A DNA stretch of 64,000 nucleotides from JAHDDW01 sp964648795 (GTDB lineage Bacteria > Actinomycetota > Acidimicrobiia > Acidimicrobiales > SZUA-35): the NCBI GenBank assembly GCA_964648795.1, contig CAZYMB010000002.1, positions 138,038 through 202,037 of the forward strand. The letters are read 5' to 3'. Numbering within the stretch: the first letter of the stretch is position 1; each line of letters begins with the position of its first letter. The notes under the pieces are model-generated. The model saw only the letters and a program-made list of their open reading frames with translations. It did not search any database and was not told the origin of the DNA. The translations under genes and the position numbers were made by a program. Of this stretch, positions 26,971 through 35,981 are shown piece after piece.

Positions 26971-28173
26971 GTGAGTCCAACGTCTGATCGCCTGAAAACT
27001 ATTTGCGAATCTATTGAGCTAGTGGTTCGGGGTTTTGCTGAGGCAGGTTATGAACTTTTTCTAGTAGGTGGGGTAGTACGGGACGCTTTGCTTGCCAATG
27101 GCGGCGAATACGACATTGACCTGACCACAAATGCAAGACCGGACCAAATTCGCGAGGTTATCGAACCAATAGCACAGAGCATTTGGGATCAGGGTGAGAG
27201 ATTCGGAACGTTAGGGGCGAGAGTTGCGGGTAAGGATTTAGAAATCACCACGTACCGGGCTGAAGCCTACTCACCCGATTCTCGTAAACCAGAAGTTTCT
27301 TTCGGCGACACAATCCAGGACGACCTTGAGCGCAGGGATTTCACTATTAATGCCATTGCCTTTAACTGTATTGAAGACGAGCTATTGGATCCTTTTGGAG
27401 GCCAACAAGACTTAACCAACAAGACCCTGCGTACTCCAGCCGACCCTATCCAGTCGTTTTCAGATGACCCTTTGCGAGTACTTCGAGCAGGTAGGTTCGC
27501 AGCCAGGCTAGATCTAAAGTTTGATCAAGACTTAGTTGCCGCTGCACGAGGCCAATCAGATCGAATGTCGGTAGTTTCTGCCGAACGAATCAATGTTGAG
27601 ATTGACAAACTTTTAGCTGCCGATCATCTCGAAGTCGGATTTGAGTTCTTAGCGGAGGCAAATTTCTTCGAACGGTATTTGGCTTGGCTCAGAGACAAAG
27701 AGTTGCGCGACACCTTTGTTATACAGGCTTCGCAAACTAGCGATGTAAGTATTAGACGGGTGATCCTCTTTAGTTCGGCGCCCGATGCAGCTACTTCGAT
27801 GCAAGAGCTTAAGTACTCAAAGACTGACACGAACTTCGTGATCTCGACTCTGTCAGCCATTGCTGAGCTAGAGAGCTCAAGTGATAGCCGGGCGACGCTT
27901 CGTAAACTAATTCATCGTAAGCCAGAGGTGGTTGCTGCTGGGGTCGAGTGCGTTTCTATTGCTGGAAACCATGAGGTTGTAGCTACTTACAAAGAGCTAA
28001 TTGAGTTAGAAGGCGAAAGGCTATTCTTGCCGATCACAGGCGACGAGGTAATGGCTCGATTGGGGATCGCTTCTGGACCAGCTGTTGGTGAAGCTTTGGA
28101 TAAAGTCTCTAACGCAATGTATGAGCGGGGCCCAATCACGGCTGATGAGGCTTGGGAGTTGCTAGCCGATTAG
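26971..28173 (+). CDS. CCA tRNA nucleotidyltransferase
   Basis: The 400-residue product is a class II nucleotidyltransferase that adds or repairs the 3' CCA of tRNAs. It has the motif FLVGGVVRDALL, the catalytic YDIDLTTNA, the RRDFTINAIAFN motif and LRVLRAGRFAARL of the neck domain. The C-terminal part lacks a clear HD phosphohydrolase signature, and the protein is shorter than the about 480-residue PcnA of mycobacteria. It starts at GTG and diverges from the acetyltransferase gene. The tRNA-Ile here has no encoded CCA, so the activity is needed. Confidence 0.9.
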   Translation: MSPTSDRLKTICESIELVVRGFAEAGYELFLVGGVVRDALLANGGEYDIDLTTNARPDQIREVIEPIAQSIWDQGERFGTLGARVAGKDLEITTYRAEAYSPDSRKPEVSFGDTIQDDLERRDFTINAIAFNCIEDELLDPFGGQQDLTNKTLRTPADPIQSFSDDPLRVLRAGRFAARLDLKFDQDLVAAARGQSDRMSVVSAERINVEIDKLLAADHLEVGFEFLAEANFFERYLAWLRDKELRDTFVIQASQTSDVSIRRVILFSSAPDAATSMQELKYSKTDTNFVISTLSAIAELESSSDSRATLRKLIHRKPEVVAAGVECVSIAGNHEVVATYKELIELEGERLFLPITGDEVMARLGIASGPAVGEALDKVSNAMYERGPITADEAWELLAD

Positions 28174-28376
28174 GTAGTTGGCGGGTAATAGTTGGCTCTT
28201 ATATATAGAGCACTAGCACCACGTGGGTGTGAGCAGTTGCACCCATAATGGCTCAAACAGCCAAATACGACTACCAACTTTGTCTTAGCCAAGGTACTCT
28301 GGGGTTAGATCAAAAAGGCGGATCTGCGTGGGCTTCGTTAAAATGATCTTGTGGCTAAATATGGGTAGCCGAGGGT
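28174..28376. other. Intergenic region with two short hairpins
   Basis: This 203-base spacer between pcnA and the PBP gene has a small hairpin after the pcnA stop (GCTCT 28195-28199 / AGAGC 28207-28211) and a second (TGGGTG 28224-28229 / CACCCA 28240-28245). Either could be a weak terminator. No ORF of interest is visible. Confidence 0.4.
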
Positions 28377-31337
28377 ATGACTAACATTTTTAAAACAATG
28401 CCAGGCATTATTTCTAGACCGGCTTATGTGGCTGATAGGTCTCGCAATCCTTTGTGGCGCCTACGAAGAGCCATGTTCGGCTTGTTCGTTCTAGGTTGCT
28501 TGGGCTTATTCGCAATTGCCTCCTACTACTTCACTATTGATCTTCCTGGTACTTCGACTGAACAGGCGCAAGCCTCTCATATATGTTTGGACGAGTTACA
28601 AGAACGAGGTTCTTGTAACGCTCGGGTTGCTGTTGCTTCTGCAGCCCAAGCTGATGCAGATCGCGAAACGATCGATGACTTAGACGCCGTCCCAGGAGTT
28701 GTTATCGATGCTCTTGTCGCAACAGAAGATCAGGACTTCTTTGATCACCGTGGTGTTAATACACGCGGTATCGCAAGAGCCGGTTTTCAGACAGCCAAAC
28801 GAATCGTAACCGGTAGTGGAAGTCTTCAGGGTGGCTCTTCAATCACTCAGCAGCTAGTCAGTGAGAGATACCTTGACCCGACTAAGAAGTTCGATCTTGC
28901 GTCGAAGCCAGAAGAGATTGCTCTTTCTATTAAGTTAGAGCGTCGACTGCAATCAGAAGTTACTTGTGCTGATGGCATCTCTAGTGAGCGTTGCGCTAAG
29001 AATGAAGTTCTTAGACAGTACTTCAATACTGTGTTTTATGGTCGTGGCGTAAATGGTGTTAAGAGTGCAGCACGCGTTTACTTTGACAAAGACATCACCG
29101 AAGTTAACCTTGAGGAAGCAGCCTTTCTTGCCGGGGTCCTCCGTAACCCAGGAAGCGCCGAACCAACAAACAACCCTGATGAGGCGCGTCGTCGTATCGA
29201 CGTAACACTGCAGTTCATGCTCAACCAAGGCTATATAACTCAGATCGAACTTGACGAAGCTCAGGCTCGTATGGTGCAGAACTTTACTAATAATCCAGAG
29301 CTCGGCCAGCCACTACCTAATTTCGTTGACAAGGTTTCCAAAGAAGGGCTTGGCGAAGTCGAGTTTTCCGAATTCGGCAGTGAGTATTTTGTCGATGAAG
29401 TTTGGCAACAAGTCGACGCAGTATTCCCAGGCCAAAGATTCTCTGGCGGTCTAAAGGTATATACGACTCTTGATCCAGTAGCGCAGCAAGCTGCATGGAA
29501 TTCTGTTACCGGAACAATCGACCCAAACAATCCAGAGCTTCCAGATGCAGCACTAGTAAGTGTGGATGGTCAAGGTTTGGTACGAGCACTGATCGGTGGA
29601 TCCGACTTTGCGAATCAACCATTTAACTTTGCGACTGCTAGAGGAAGCGCAGGCCGCCAGCCTGGTTCGACCTTTAAGACGATTGGTCTAGCCGCAGCAA
29701 TCGAAGATGGAATCAGTGTTGACTCGTTGTTCACAGCGCCTCGTGAGATTGAAATTCCATCTGGCTACAACGGTGTCCCTCTAGGAGACACTTGGACTGT
29801 TGGTGGAGGCCGTTTCGATGACGCTACCTTCCCTAACTTCATAAATCTAGAACAAGCTACTTGGAGCTCAACCAACACTGTGTTCGCCCAGCTTCCATTC
29901 GCATTCGAAAATGGTACCGGCCCAGAAAGAATTGTAGAAACAGCACGAGCTCTTGGTATCAACTCTGATTTTGGTAACCCTGAGCCTTCGTTTATTCTTG
30001 GTTCAAGAGAAGTTTCGGTCATTGACTTGGCAGGCGCTTACTCTACGTTTGAGCGTGGGGGACATCAGATAGATCCTCGAGTTATCGAACGTATTGAAGA
30101 CTCAAACGGTCGAGTTATTTGTTGGTATCCATCTAACGGTGAATGCGTAGACGCCGGTACAGATACCCCACCATCTCTTATTGAGGGCGATCCAGCAATC
30201 CGTCGAGAAACAGCGCAACAAATTAACCAAGTACTTCGTGGGGTCATTAACAACGGAACCGGTCAGCGTGCAGCGATTGGTCGGCCAGCAGCAGGCAAGA
30301 CTGGAACTTCCCAGGGCAACCGGGATGCATGGTTTGCCGGTTACACCTGTGACCTAACTACAGCGGTTTGGGTTGGTTACGATGACAACCGCAACATGCA
30401 AAACTTGTCGAGCCTGTTCCCAGGACAGCTTGGCAACTCTGGCGATATCCAGGGTGGTAATTTACCTGCAGGTATATGGGGTGAGTACACCTCTGCGGCC
30501 GCGACGTCGGATTGTCAAACCTTGGATGTAACATCCAACTTCAGTGGCAATGTGCTCAATGCTGATCTAGTTAGCGAGCTACAAGCATGTTCTGTCATTG
30601 GCCTTCCTGGAGAATTAAACCCTGGCGAAGGCGTCAAGTCAGATGAAGACGCTATCGATCCAACTGGACCTACAACCTCGATCGATCCAGGAAACGGACC
30701 TCAACCAAGCCAGATTCCTGATCAGACTGCTCCAGAAGTGTTGGTTCCTGAGATCATCATTCCCGACAGGCTTGTCCCAGTAGACCCAGAGCCAGCTGAA
30801 GTTGTTCCAGAAGTAGGCGAAGTCCTACCTGCTAGCTTCTCATTCATACCGTTCCAAGCTCGGAACCAGAATCAGGCACAAAATCAGAATCAGGCACAAA
30901 ACGGGAATCTAAATCAGGGTAATAACAACGTTGAGATTGAATCTGATTGTTTGGTGCCTGGCGATGGCGTCGATAAGCGTTGGGTTATCGCAGGCTCAGA
31001 GGGTGCTGCGCCAGATCCGAGCGGCCCAGTAATTACGCCGCCGACGACGAACCAAGACTTTGATTCGACTAGCTCTTCAATAATCGATGGCGAAGATACA
31101 ACTACTACATTTGACAATGAATTTGAGCCTTCGACCACGTTGCCGCCGGCCACTATTGAGCCTGCGCCATCTACGACGTTGACAGACAGCACGGTACTGG
31201 TTCCAGAACCTGATCCTGGTCCTGGTGCCACAAATGCACCGGCGTTGCCAGCTCCGCGAACTACCTTGGATGAAACTCAAATTCCTGAACAAGGACTACT
31301 TCCAGGCTTTGGCGACATACGGGATCGCCTTAACTAG
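28377..31337 (+). CDS. Bifunctional penicillin-binding protein (GT51 + transpeptidase)
   Basis: The 986-residue class A PBP polymerises and crosslinks peptidoglycan. A cytosolic N-terminus and one membrane helix (about 32-52) precede the GT51 domain, with catalytic Glu117 in ATEDQDFFDHRG and QGGSSITQQL. The transpeptidase domain has the SxxK motif STFK (Ser431), SxN (498-500) and KTGTS (641-645). The tail (about 740-986) is Pro/Thr-rich and includes an Asn/Gln block with repeated NQNQAQ. It is probably the only class A PBP of this locus. Confidence 0.95.
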   Translation: MTNIFKTMPGIISRPAYVADRSRNPLWRLRRAMFGLFVLGCLGLFAIASYYFTIDLPGTSTEQAQASHICLDELQERGSCNARVAVASAAQADADRETIDDLDAVPGVVIDALVATEDQDFFDHRGVNTRGIARAGFQTAKRIVTGSGSLQGGSSITQQLVSERYLDPTKKFDLASKPEEIALSIKLERRLQSEVTCADGISSERCAKNEVLRQYFNTVFYGRGVNGVKSAARVYFDKDITEVNLEEAAFLAGVLRNPGSAEPTNNPDEARRRIDVTLQFMLNQGYITQIELDEAQARMVQNFTNNPELGQPLPNFVDKVSKEGLGEVEFSEFGSEYFVDEVWQQVDAVFPGQRFSGGLKVYTTLDPVAQQAAWNSVTGTIDPNNPELPDAALVSVDGQGLVRALIGGSDFANQPFNFATARGSAGRQPGSTFKTIGLAAAIEDGISVDSLFTAPREIEIPSGYNGVPLGDTWTVGGGRFDDATFPNFINLEQATWSSTNTVFAQLPFAFENGTGPERIVETARALGINSDFGNPEPSFILGSREVSVIDLAGAYSTFERGGHQIDPRVIERIEDSNGRVICWYPSNGECVDAGTDTPPSLIEGDPAIRRETAQQINQVLRGVINNGTGQRAAIGRPAAGKTGTSQGNRDAWFAGYTCDLTTAVWVGYDDNRNMQNLSSLFPGQLGNSGDIQGGNLPAGIWGEYTSAAATSDCQTLDVTSNFSGNVLNADLVSELQACSVIGLPGELNPGEGVKSDEDAIDPTGPTTSIDPGNGPQPSQIPDQTAPEVLVPEIIIPDRLVPVDPEPAEVVPEVGEVLPASFSFIPFQARNQNQAQNQNQAQNGNLNQGNNNVEIESDCLVPGDGVDKRWVIAGSEGAAPDPSGPVITPPTTNQDFDSTSSSIIDGEDTTTTFDNEFEPSTTLPPATIEPAPSTTLTDSTVLVPEPDPGPGATNAPALPAPRTTLDETQIPEQGLLPGFGDIRDRLN

Positions 31338-31353
31338 AGCCTTCGTGAATCAC

Positions 31354-31421
31354 AATATCTAGACAGTTGCGAACTGAAATATCTAGACAGTTGCGAACTG
31401 AAATATCTGGACAGTTCGGGG
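31354..31421. repeat. Tandem 24-base repeats with internal palindrome before rpsF
   Basis: Two identical 24-base units (31354-31377 and 31378-31401) are followed by a partial third (31402-31421). Each full unit contains CAGTTGCGAACTG, a palindrome with arms CAGTT/AACTG. The third unit changes after ACAGTTC. The array lies between the PBP stop and the rpsF leader, where the rpsF promoter is expected. Confidence 0.8.
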
Positions 31422-31529
31422 TAGAAAAGCTTTGTTCTCTCGCTAGTCTGTAGGCGTCGTAAGAAAAGCGGCACCCTGCTTCGAGAGGTTCTCGCAGCCC
31501 CATTATCGGGTCCATAGGGAGGAATATCA

Positions 31530-31853
31530 ATGAGAGCTTATGAGCTCATGGTCATTTTTACCGCTGATTCAGAAGAGTCAGAAATTCAGACCACAGTTAA
31601 CAAACTAGGTGACATGGCCACAGAGGCCGATGGGACACTAGAAACAACAGATAAGTGGGGCGTACGACGCTTTGCTTACGAAATGAAGAAGGCTCGAGAG
31701 GGCTTTTATGTTGTTTGTCAATTCGTAGCGCCAAATGCTTTGTCAGAAATTGACAGAACCCTGCGCTTAGATGATTCTGTAATCAGACACAAGATGCTGA
31801 GATTGCCAGTCGATGAGGCTCATCGCCGTGGTCTAGCAGCTGTAACTAACTAA
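31530..31853 (+). CDS. rpsF: 30S ribosomal protein S6
   Basis: The 107-residue protein starts MRAYELMVIFTADSEESE and has the S6 core (WGVRRFAYEMKKAREGFYVV, LRLDDSVIRHKMLRL). It binds S18 in the small subunit. The start has a strong ribosome site, AGGGAGGAATATCAATG. It leads the rpsF-ssb-rpsR-rplI-dnaB operon. A hairpin in the leader (31471-31497: CTGC, CGAGA / TCTCG, GCAG) could be part of S6:S18 autoregulation; this is not certain. Confidence 0.96.
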   Translation: MRAYELMVIFTADSEESEIQTTVNKLGDMATEADGTLETTDKWGVRRFAYEMKKAREGFYVVCQFVAPNALSEIDRTLRLDDSVIRHKMLRLPVDEAHRRGLAAVTN

Positions 31854-31863
31854 GGAGTAAAAC

Positions 31864-32313
31864 ATGGCAGCAGATAATAACGTAACAGTAACAGGTAACG
31901 CCACCCGTGAACCAGAACTAAGGTTCACCCCATCAGGACAGGCTGTAGCCAACTTTGGCATTGCAGTTAACCGTCGCTGGCAGAACCGTCAAACACAAGA
32001 ATGGGAAGAACAAGTTTCTTTCTTCGATGTAACAGCTTGGGCTCAGCTAGCAGAAAATGCTGCAGAGACAGTTTCTAAAGGAACCCGTGTAACTGTTTCT
32101 GGTCGTCTAGATCAGCGCAGCTGGGAAAACCAAGATGGTGACAAGCGTTCAAAAGTCGAGATCGTTGCAGACGATGTAGCGGTGAGCCTTAGATGGGCCA
32201 CAGCTGATGTAGCTCGCAATGAGCGTGCTAACCCAGGCGACGGAAGCGCAGCTGGGATGAATCAACCAAACCAGGCAAAGCCTGCCCACAACCCTAACGA
32301 GGAGCCGTTCTAA
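31864..32313 (+). CDS. ssb: Single-stranded DNA-binding protein
   Basis: The 149-residue SSB has an OB fold at about 1-112 (VTVTGNATREPELRFTPSGQ, VSFFDVTAWAQLAENA), a short disordered linker and the acidic C-terminal tip EEPF, which recruits replication and repair partners. It lies in the conserved rpsF-ssb-rpsR order and overlaps rpsR by one base (TAATG). Confidence 0.96.
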   Translation: MAADNNVTVTGNATREPELRFTPSGQAVANFGIAVNRRWQNRQTQEWEEQVSFFDVTAWAQLAENAAETVSKGTRVTVSGRLDQRSWENQDGDKRSKVEIVADDVAVSLRWATADVARNERANPGDGSAAGMNQPNQAKPAHNPNEEPF

Positions 32314-32849
32314 TGCCTAAACCACAAAGAAAACCAATGGGCGGTCGCGGAGACCGAAAGTTTAAGAAGCGAGTAAGTCCACTAGCTTCTGCTGAAAATT
32401 CTTACATTGACTACAAAGATGTTGACCTTCTGAACAAGTTCATTTCGGACCGTTCTAAGATCCGCACTCGCAATGTAACGGGTAACACTATTCAGCAGCA
32501 GAAAGAAGTTGCTCGAGCGGTTAAGAATGCTCGTGAGATGGGACTTATTGCATACACTTCACGTGTAACCACGCAGCGTCGTGGACGTCGTGATCGCGAT
32601 GACCGTCGACCTTCTCGTGGTGACAGCGATGACAGAAAGAACACGACTAATAAGAGTGATGTTCCAGCAGCAGTAGACACAGACGTCACCGATGCGCCAA
32701 CTTCAGAAGCTCCAGTTCAAGAGACTCCAGTTGTTACTAGTCCAGCTCCAGCCCAGGAAGTTCCGGCTGTACCGGAAGCAGAAGCGAAAGCATCTGAGGC
32801 TCCGGCTGAAGAGGCTACACCGCCAACACCAGAGGAGGCAGCAGAATAA
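32313..32849 (+). CDS. rpsR: 30S ribosomal protein S18 with long acidic C-terminal extension
   Basis: The 178-residue product has the S18 core at about 20-85 (IDYKDVDLLNKFISDRSKI, NAREMGLIAYTSR). A further 90 or so residues follow: first basic (RRGRRDRDDRRPSRG), then rich in Pro, Ala, Glu and Val. Usual S18 proteins are about 75-90 residues. The extension runs in frame to the stop at 32847-32849, which overlaps the rplI start, so it is not a run-on error. The added tail should be disordered and exposed on the ribosome platform; its role is unknown. Confidence 0.93.
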   Translation: MPKPQRKPMGGRGDRKFKKRVSPLASAENSYIDYKDVDLLNKFISDRSKIRTRNVTGNTIQQQKEVARAVKNAREMGLIAYTSRVTTQRRGRRDRDDRRPSRGDSDDRKNTTNKSDVPAAVDTDVTDAPTSEAPVQETPVVTSPAPAQEVPAVPEAEAKASEAPAEEATPPTPEEAAE

Positions 32850-33295
32850 TGCGAGTTCTACTTTATGAATCTGTTGAAGGTCTTGGTAATACTGGTGACA
32901 TCGTTGAAGTTGCAGACGGTTACGCCCGCAACTCTTTAATTCCACGAAGAGTTGCTACCAAAGCAACCGATGGTGCTGTTGCTCAGGCTGAGAGAATGCG
33001 TAAAGCTTGGCAAGACAAGAACGCCGAAGAAGTTAGTGCTGCAACTGAAATTGCTGAGCGTCTAGCGGACACCTCCTTAGAGATGCCAGCTAAGACTTCA
33101 CAAGAAGGCAAGTTGTTTGGCTCTATTGGTGCTCGTGAAATTGCAGATGCACTTTCTCTTGAATCAGGCGTTGACTTTGATCGTAAGACGGTTCAGTTAG
33201 ACGAACCAATCAAAGCCCTCGGGGAAACAGGCGTAACGGTTAGCACTCACCCTGAGGTATCTTTCGAGATCACAGTAAACGTCGTAGAGGGTTAA
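32849..33295 (+). CDS. rplI: 50S ribosomal protein L9
   Basis: The 148-residue protein starts MRVLLYESVEGLGNTGDIVE and has GYARNSLIPRRVA, the L9 N-terminal RNA-binding domain, followed by the long helix and C-terminal domain. It is translationally coupled to rpsR by TAATG, with AGAGGAGG upstream. Length is normal. Confidence 0.96.
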   Translation: MRVLLYESVEGLGNTGDIVEVADGYARNSLIPRRVATKATDGAVAQAERMRKAWQDKNAEEVSAATEIAERLADTSLEMPAKTSQEGKLFGSIGAREIADALSLESGVDFDRKTVQLDEPIKALGETGVTVSTHPEVSFEITVNVVEG

Positions 33296-33317
33296 TTATC
33301 TTTAGCAATAGGTCCTG

Positions 33318-34697
33318 ATGAATACAGCAGCAACGCGCATACCGCCGAATAATCTTCCAGCCGAAGAGTCGGTTCTTGGTGCAATGCTGCTGTCACGGGA
33401 AGCTATTGCCGAAGTTGTAGAAATTGTTGACGCCGACAACTTCTACAAACCAGCCCACGGCCATATCTGCGACGCCATCCTCAGCTTGTACGCAGCCGGC
33501 GAACCCGCTGATGCGGTTACGGTGGCAGACGAGCTAAGCCGTTCTGGTTTGTTGGAAGACATTGGTGGCCAATCATTCTTATTAGATTTGCAGGCTTCGA
33601 CGCCTGCTATTTCTAATGCTGCGCATTACGCCAAGATTGTCGAAGAGCTGGCCCTGTTGCGCCGGCTAATTTATGTCAGTGGCGAAATAGCTGAGAACGC
33701 TTACGGCATGCCCGACGACGTTATTAAAACTCTGGATGATGCAGAGTCTCGAATCTTTGAGGTTGCTCAGCGCCGTGTAACGAATACAACGTCTCCAATT
33801 AAGGACCTAATTGGTGCGACTCTTGACCGCCTTGAGATGCTCTACGACAAGGGTGATTCCATAACCGGATTGCAAACAGGTTTCCTTGATCTAGACGAGA
33901 TGATGGCTGGTTTACAGCCGAGTGCCTTCTATGTAGTCGGTGCAAGACCGGCCATGGGTAAAACAGCGTTCGCTCTTGGGCTCAGCACTAATGCTGCCAT
34001 GGCCGACCAGAGGCCCGTTCTGATCTTCTCACTAGAGATGAGTCAGCTTGAGATCTCTCAGAGGATTCTCTGCTCAGAGGCTCTTGTGGACTCGTCGAGG
34101 CTTAAGACTGGACGAATTGAAGAAGGCGACTGGAATAGAATCTCTCACGCGGTTGGACGACTAGCTGAAGCCCCGCTTTACATTGACGATAATCCACATA
34201 CTTCGGTAATGGAGATCCGTGCGAAGTCTCGTCGTCTCAAGAGTCGCATTGGTGACCTTGGTTTGATTGTCGTTGACTACATCCAGCTGATGACAGGTCG
34301 CAGCAATGCCGAGAGTCGCCAGGTTGAGGTTTCAGAGATAAGTCGTAATTTGAAGATCCTGGCTCGTGAGTTAGAAGTTCCGGTAATTGCTTTGGCTCAG
34401 CTCAACCGTGGGTTGGAGCAGCGAGTAGACAAGCGGCCGATGTTGAGTGACTTACGTGAGTCTGGTGGTCTTGAGCAGGACGCTGATGCTGTGTTCTTCT
34501 TGTATCGTGACGAGGTTTACAATCAAGAATCACCAGACGCCGGTATTGCCGAAGTGATTATTGCTAAGCACCGCTCTGGTCCAACTGGGACATGTCGTCT
34601 AGCGTTCCGTGGTCAGTACACACGCTTTGACAATATGGCTAAGACTGTGTCTTCAGGGGCTTCGACACAATCTGGTGAGCCGACGGCAGGCTTTTAG
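33318..34697 (+). CDS. dnaB: Replicative DNA helicase DnaB
   Basis: The 459-residue hexameric helicase has the N-terminal DnaB domain (about 10-120) and the RecA-like C-terminal domain with Walker A GARPAMGKTA and Walker B GLIVVDYIQLM. The arginine-finger region is AKHRSGPTG. No intein interrupts the motifs, unlike some mycobacterial DnaB. It is the last gene of the rpsF operon. The DUF721 protein at 9752-10048 is its likely loader. Confidence 0.96.
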   Translation: MNTAATRIPPNNLPAEESVLGAMLLSREAIAEVVEIVDADNFYKPAHGHICDAILSLYAAGEPADAVTVADELSRSGLLEDIGGQSFLLDLQASTPAISNAAHYAKIVEELALLRRLIYVSGEIAENAYGMPDDVIKTLDDAESRIFEVAQRRVTNTTSPIKDLIGATLDRLEMLYDKGDSITGLQTGFLDLDEMMAGLQPSAFYVVGARPAMGKTAFALGLSTNAAMADQRPVLIFSLEMSQLEISQRILCSEALVDSSRLKTGRIEEGDWNRISHAVGRLAEAPLYIDDNPHTSVMEIRAKSRRLKSRIGDLGLIVVDYIQLMTGRSNAESRQVEVSEISRNLKILARELEVPVIALAQLNRGLEQRVDKRPMLSDLRESGGLEQDADAVFFLYRDEVYNQESPDAGIAEVIIAKHRSGPTGTCRLAFRGQYTRFDNMAKTVSSGASTQSGEPTAGF

Positions 34698-34700
34698 CCG

Positions 34701-34919
34701 CTAGCTAGGTGCTAGCAAGGTAACGGAGGCCCAGATTGTCATTACTGCGCCTGCAATTATGAATAGGGCGTTTCTACGCTGAATAGCTTTTTGGGTGGCT
34801 TCGTCGTGGTCGCCGGTCGGGTTGTTTCGTTCAGAAATTATGCGAGAAACCGTCCCAATTACGGCTCCAGCGCCAAAAGCCAAAATTAATAATGGAAAGA
34901 AATTCTCACCCAAAAGCAT
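34701..34919 (-). CDS. Small two-helix membrane protein
   Basis: The 72-residue product has two hydrophobic helices (about 8-25 and 50-68) separated by a charged loop (SERNNPTGDHDEATQKAIQR). It is convergent with dnaB and ends 3 bases after its stop. I chose the ATG at 34919; a TTG two codons upstream is possible. I do not recognise a family. Composition and membrane pattern suggest a real gene. Confidence 0.55.
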   Translation of the reverse strand: MLLGENFFPLLILAFGAGAVIGTVSRIISERNNPTGDHDEATQKAIQRRNALFIIAGAVMTIWASVTLLAPS

Positions 34920-35074
34920 GCCCAAACCCTACCAAAAAAGCGGTGATTTCACCATTTGCCCAACGCCTGTAGTCGGTTTTGCTTAGGTTTGTGATCTAGA
35001 AGTTTGGACAAGCTTCTTTAGACTGGAACTAGCAGTAATTAGTAACTGTTAACCAAACTCGTATGGAGGTTATT

Positions 35075-35656
35075 GTGCGGACGGTTGTATTTAAAGTAAT
35101 TGGAATTAGTGCAATGCTGGTAGGCGCTCTTGTCGCTCCAGCTTTTGCTTCAACGGCAACAGTAAGTGTTAGCGACCAGGGCTACATTTTCGGTTCAGAG
35201 GGTGACGTAGTTTCGCTACAGTCAATTCCCGTGAGTAGTGAATACCAGGGTCAGACTCGCACGGTAACTGTTGAGACTCTGAACAACTTTAGTGTTCATG
35301 AGGGCAATGTGTTGACTGTTGTATCGGGAGATTCAACAAGCGAAATCATTTCCGTTGAAGGTGTCGCAGATGGCGCGGTATCGGAAAGTTTCGACCTTGT
35401 CTTGGGTGAGACAATTGAGCTTTCAGTAACACTTGGTGAAAGTGGGTCGTCTTCACTAACTGTAGACGTAACGCATGAGCCTTCAGTAGAAATTCAGGTT
35501 GAGTCAGTAATTGCTGATGTGTGTGACACAACAACAACTGGCGATGCTAGCTCTGATGATGCTAGCTCTGACTGTGACGTTGAAGAAGTAGTAACTGAGA
35601 TTCCAGTTGCTGCTCCAGCTAAAGCTGTTACGGGTGAACCAGTTTACGCTGGCTAA
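35075..35656 (+). CDS. Secreted protein of unknown function
   Basis: The 193-residue product has a signal peptide (about 1-26, ending in AFAS), then an extracellular beta-rich, Ser/Thr/Val-rich region and an acidic Cys-containing tail (VCDTTTTGDASSDDASSDCD). I place the start at GTG 35075 because GGAGG lies 5 bases upstream; a longer ATG at 35063 would put that ribosome site inside the gene. A 15-base direct repeat (35543-35572) encodes the DASSD units. A strong terminator follows. No family recognised. Confidence 0.7.
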   Translation: MRTVVFKVIGISAMLVGALVAPAFASTATVSVSDQGYIFGSEGDVVSLQSIPVSSEYQGQTRTVTVETLNNFSVHEGNVLTVVSGDSTSEIISVEGVADGAVSESFDLVLGETIELSVTLGESGSSSLTVDVTHEPSVEIQVESVIADVCDTTTTGDASSDDASSDCDVEEVVTEIPVAAPAKAVTGEPVYAG

Positions 35657-35677
35657 GTCATCGTAAAATTAGAATTT

Positions 35678-35713
35678 AATTTGGGAGCCGGGTGAAAACT
35701 CGGCTCCCAAATT
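35678..35713 (+). terminator. Intrinsic terminator
   Basis: AATTTGGGAGCCG (35678-35690) and CGGCTCCCAAATT (35701-35713) form a perfect 13-bp stem with a 10-base loop, followed by ATTTTTC. It follows the secreted-protein gene and separates it from the nrdA promoter. Confidence 0.9.
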
Positions 35714-35850
35714 ATTTTTCACCCGATTAATTTCGCTCGAGGATTGAGCCATAGAGACCCTTGGGTGACTTTGTGAGTTTTCGCCCACGTCAGTGTCTGG
35801 GGCGCGTGCTAGTATTTCTCGAACGGATAGTTCAATGTGAATAAAAACAC

Positions 35851-35882
35851 TTGACTACTTCTAATTACACATGTGTAATTAG
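35851..35882 (+). promoter_or_regulatory. nrdA promoter overlapped by a perfect palindrome
   Basis: TTGACT (35851-35856) and TGTAAT (35874-35879) are spaced by 17 bases, a good sigma-70 type promoter. A perfect 22-base palindrome (35861-35882, half CTAATTACACA) covers the spacer and -10. It does not match the NrdR box, so another dimeric repressor is suggested. It lies about 100 bases before nrdA in the otherwise non-coding 35657-35981 interval. Confidence 0.65.
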
Positions 35883-35981
35883 AGATCCAACATCTGCGAT
35901 ATGTGCAGGTCTACCAGCCCCACCATATTCACCTCAGGTGTTTACTTAACCGCCCTACTAAGCCCTTAGAGGTCAATTTTC

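Noticed and set aside
35841..35890. NrdR box upstream of nrdA
   Set aside because: The palindrome centre ACATGT and arms do not fit the NrdR consensus and there is no tandem pair.
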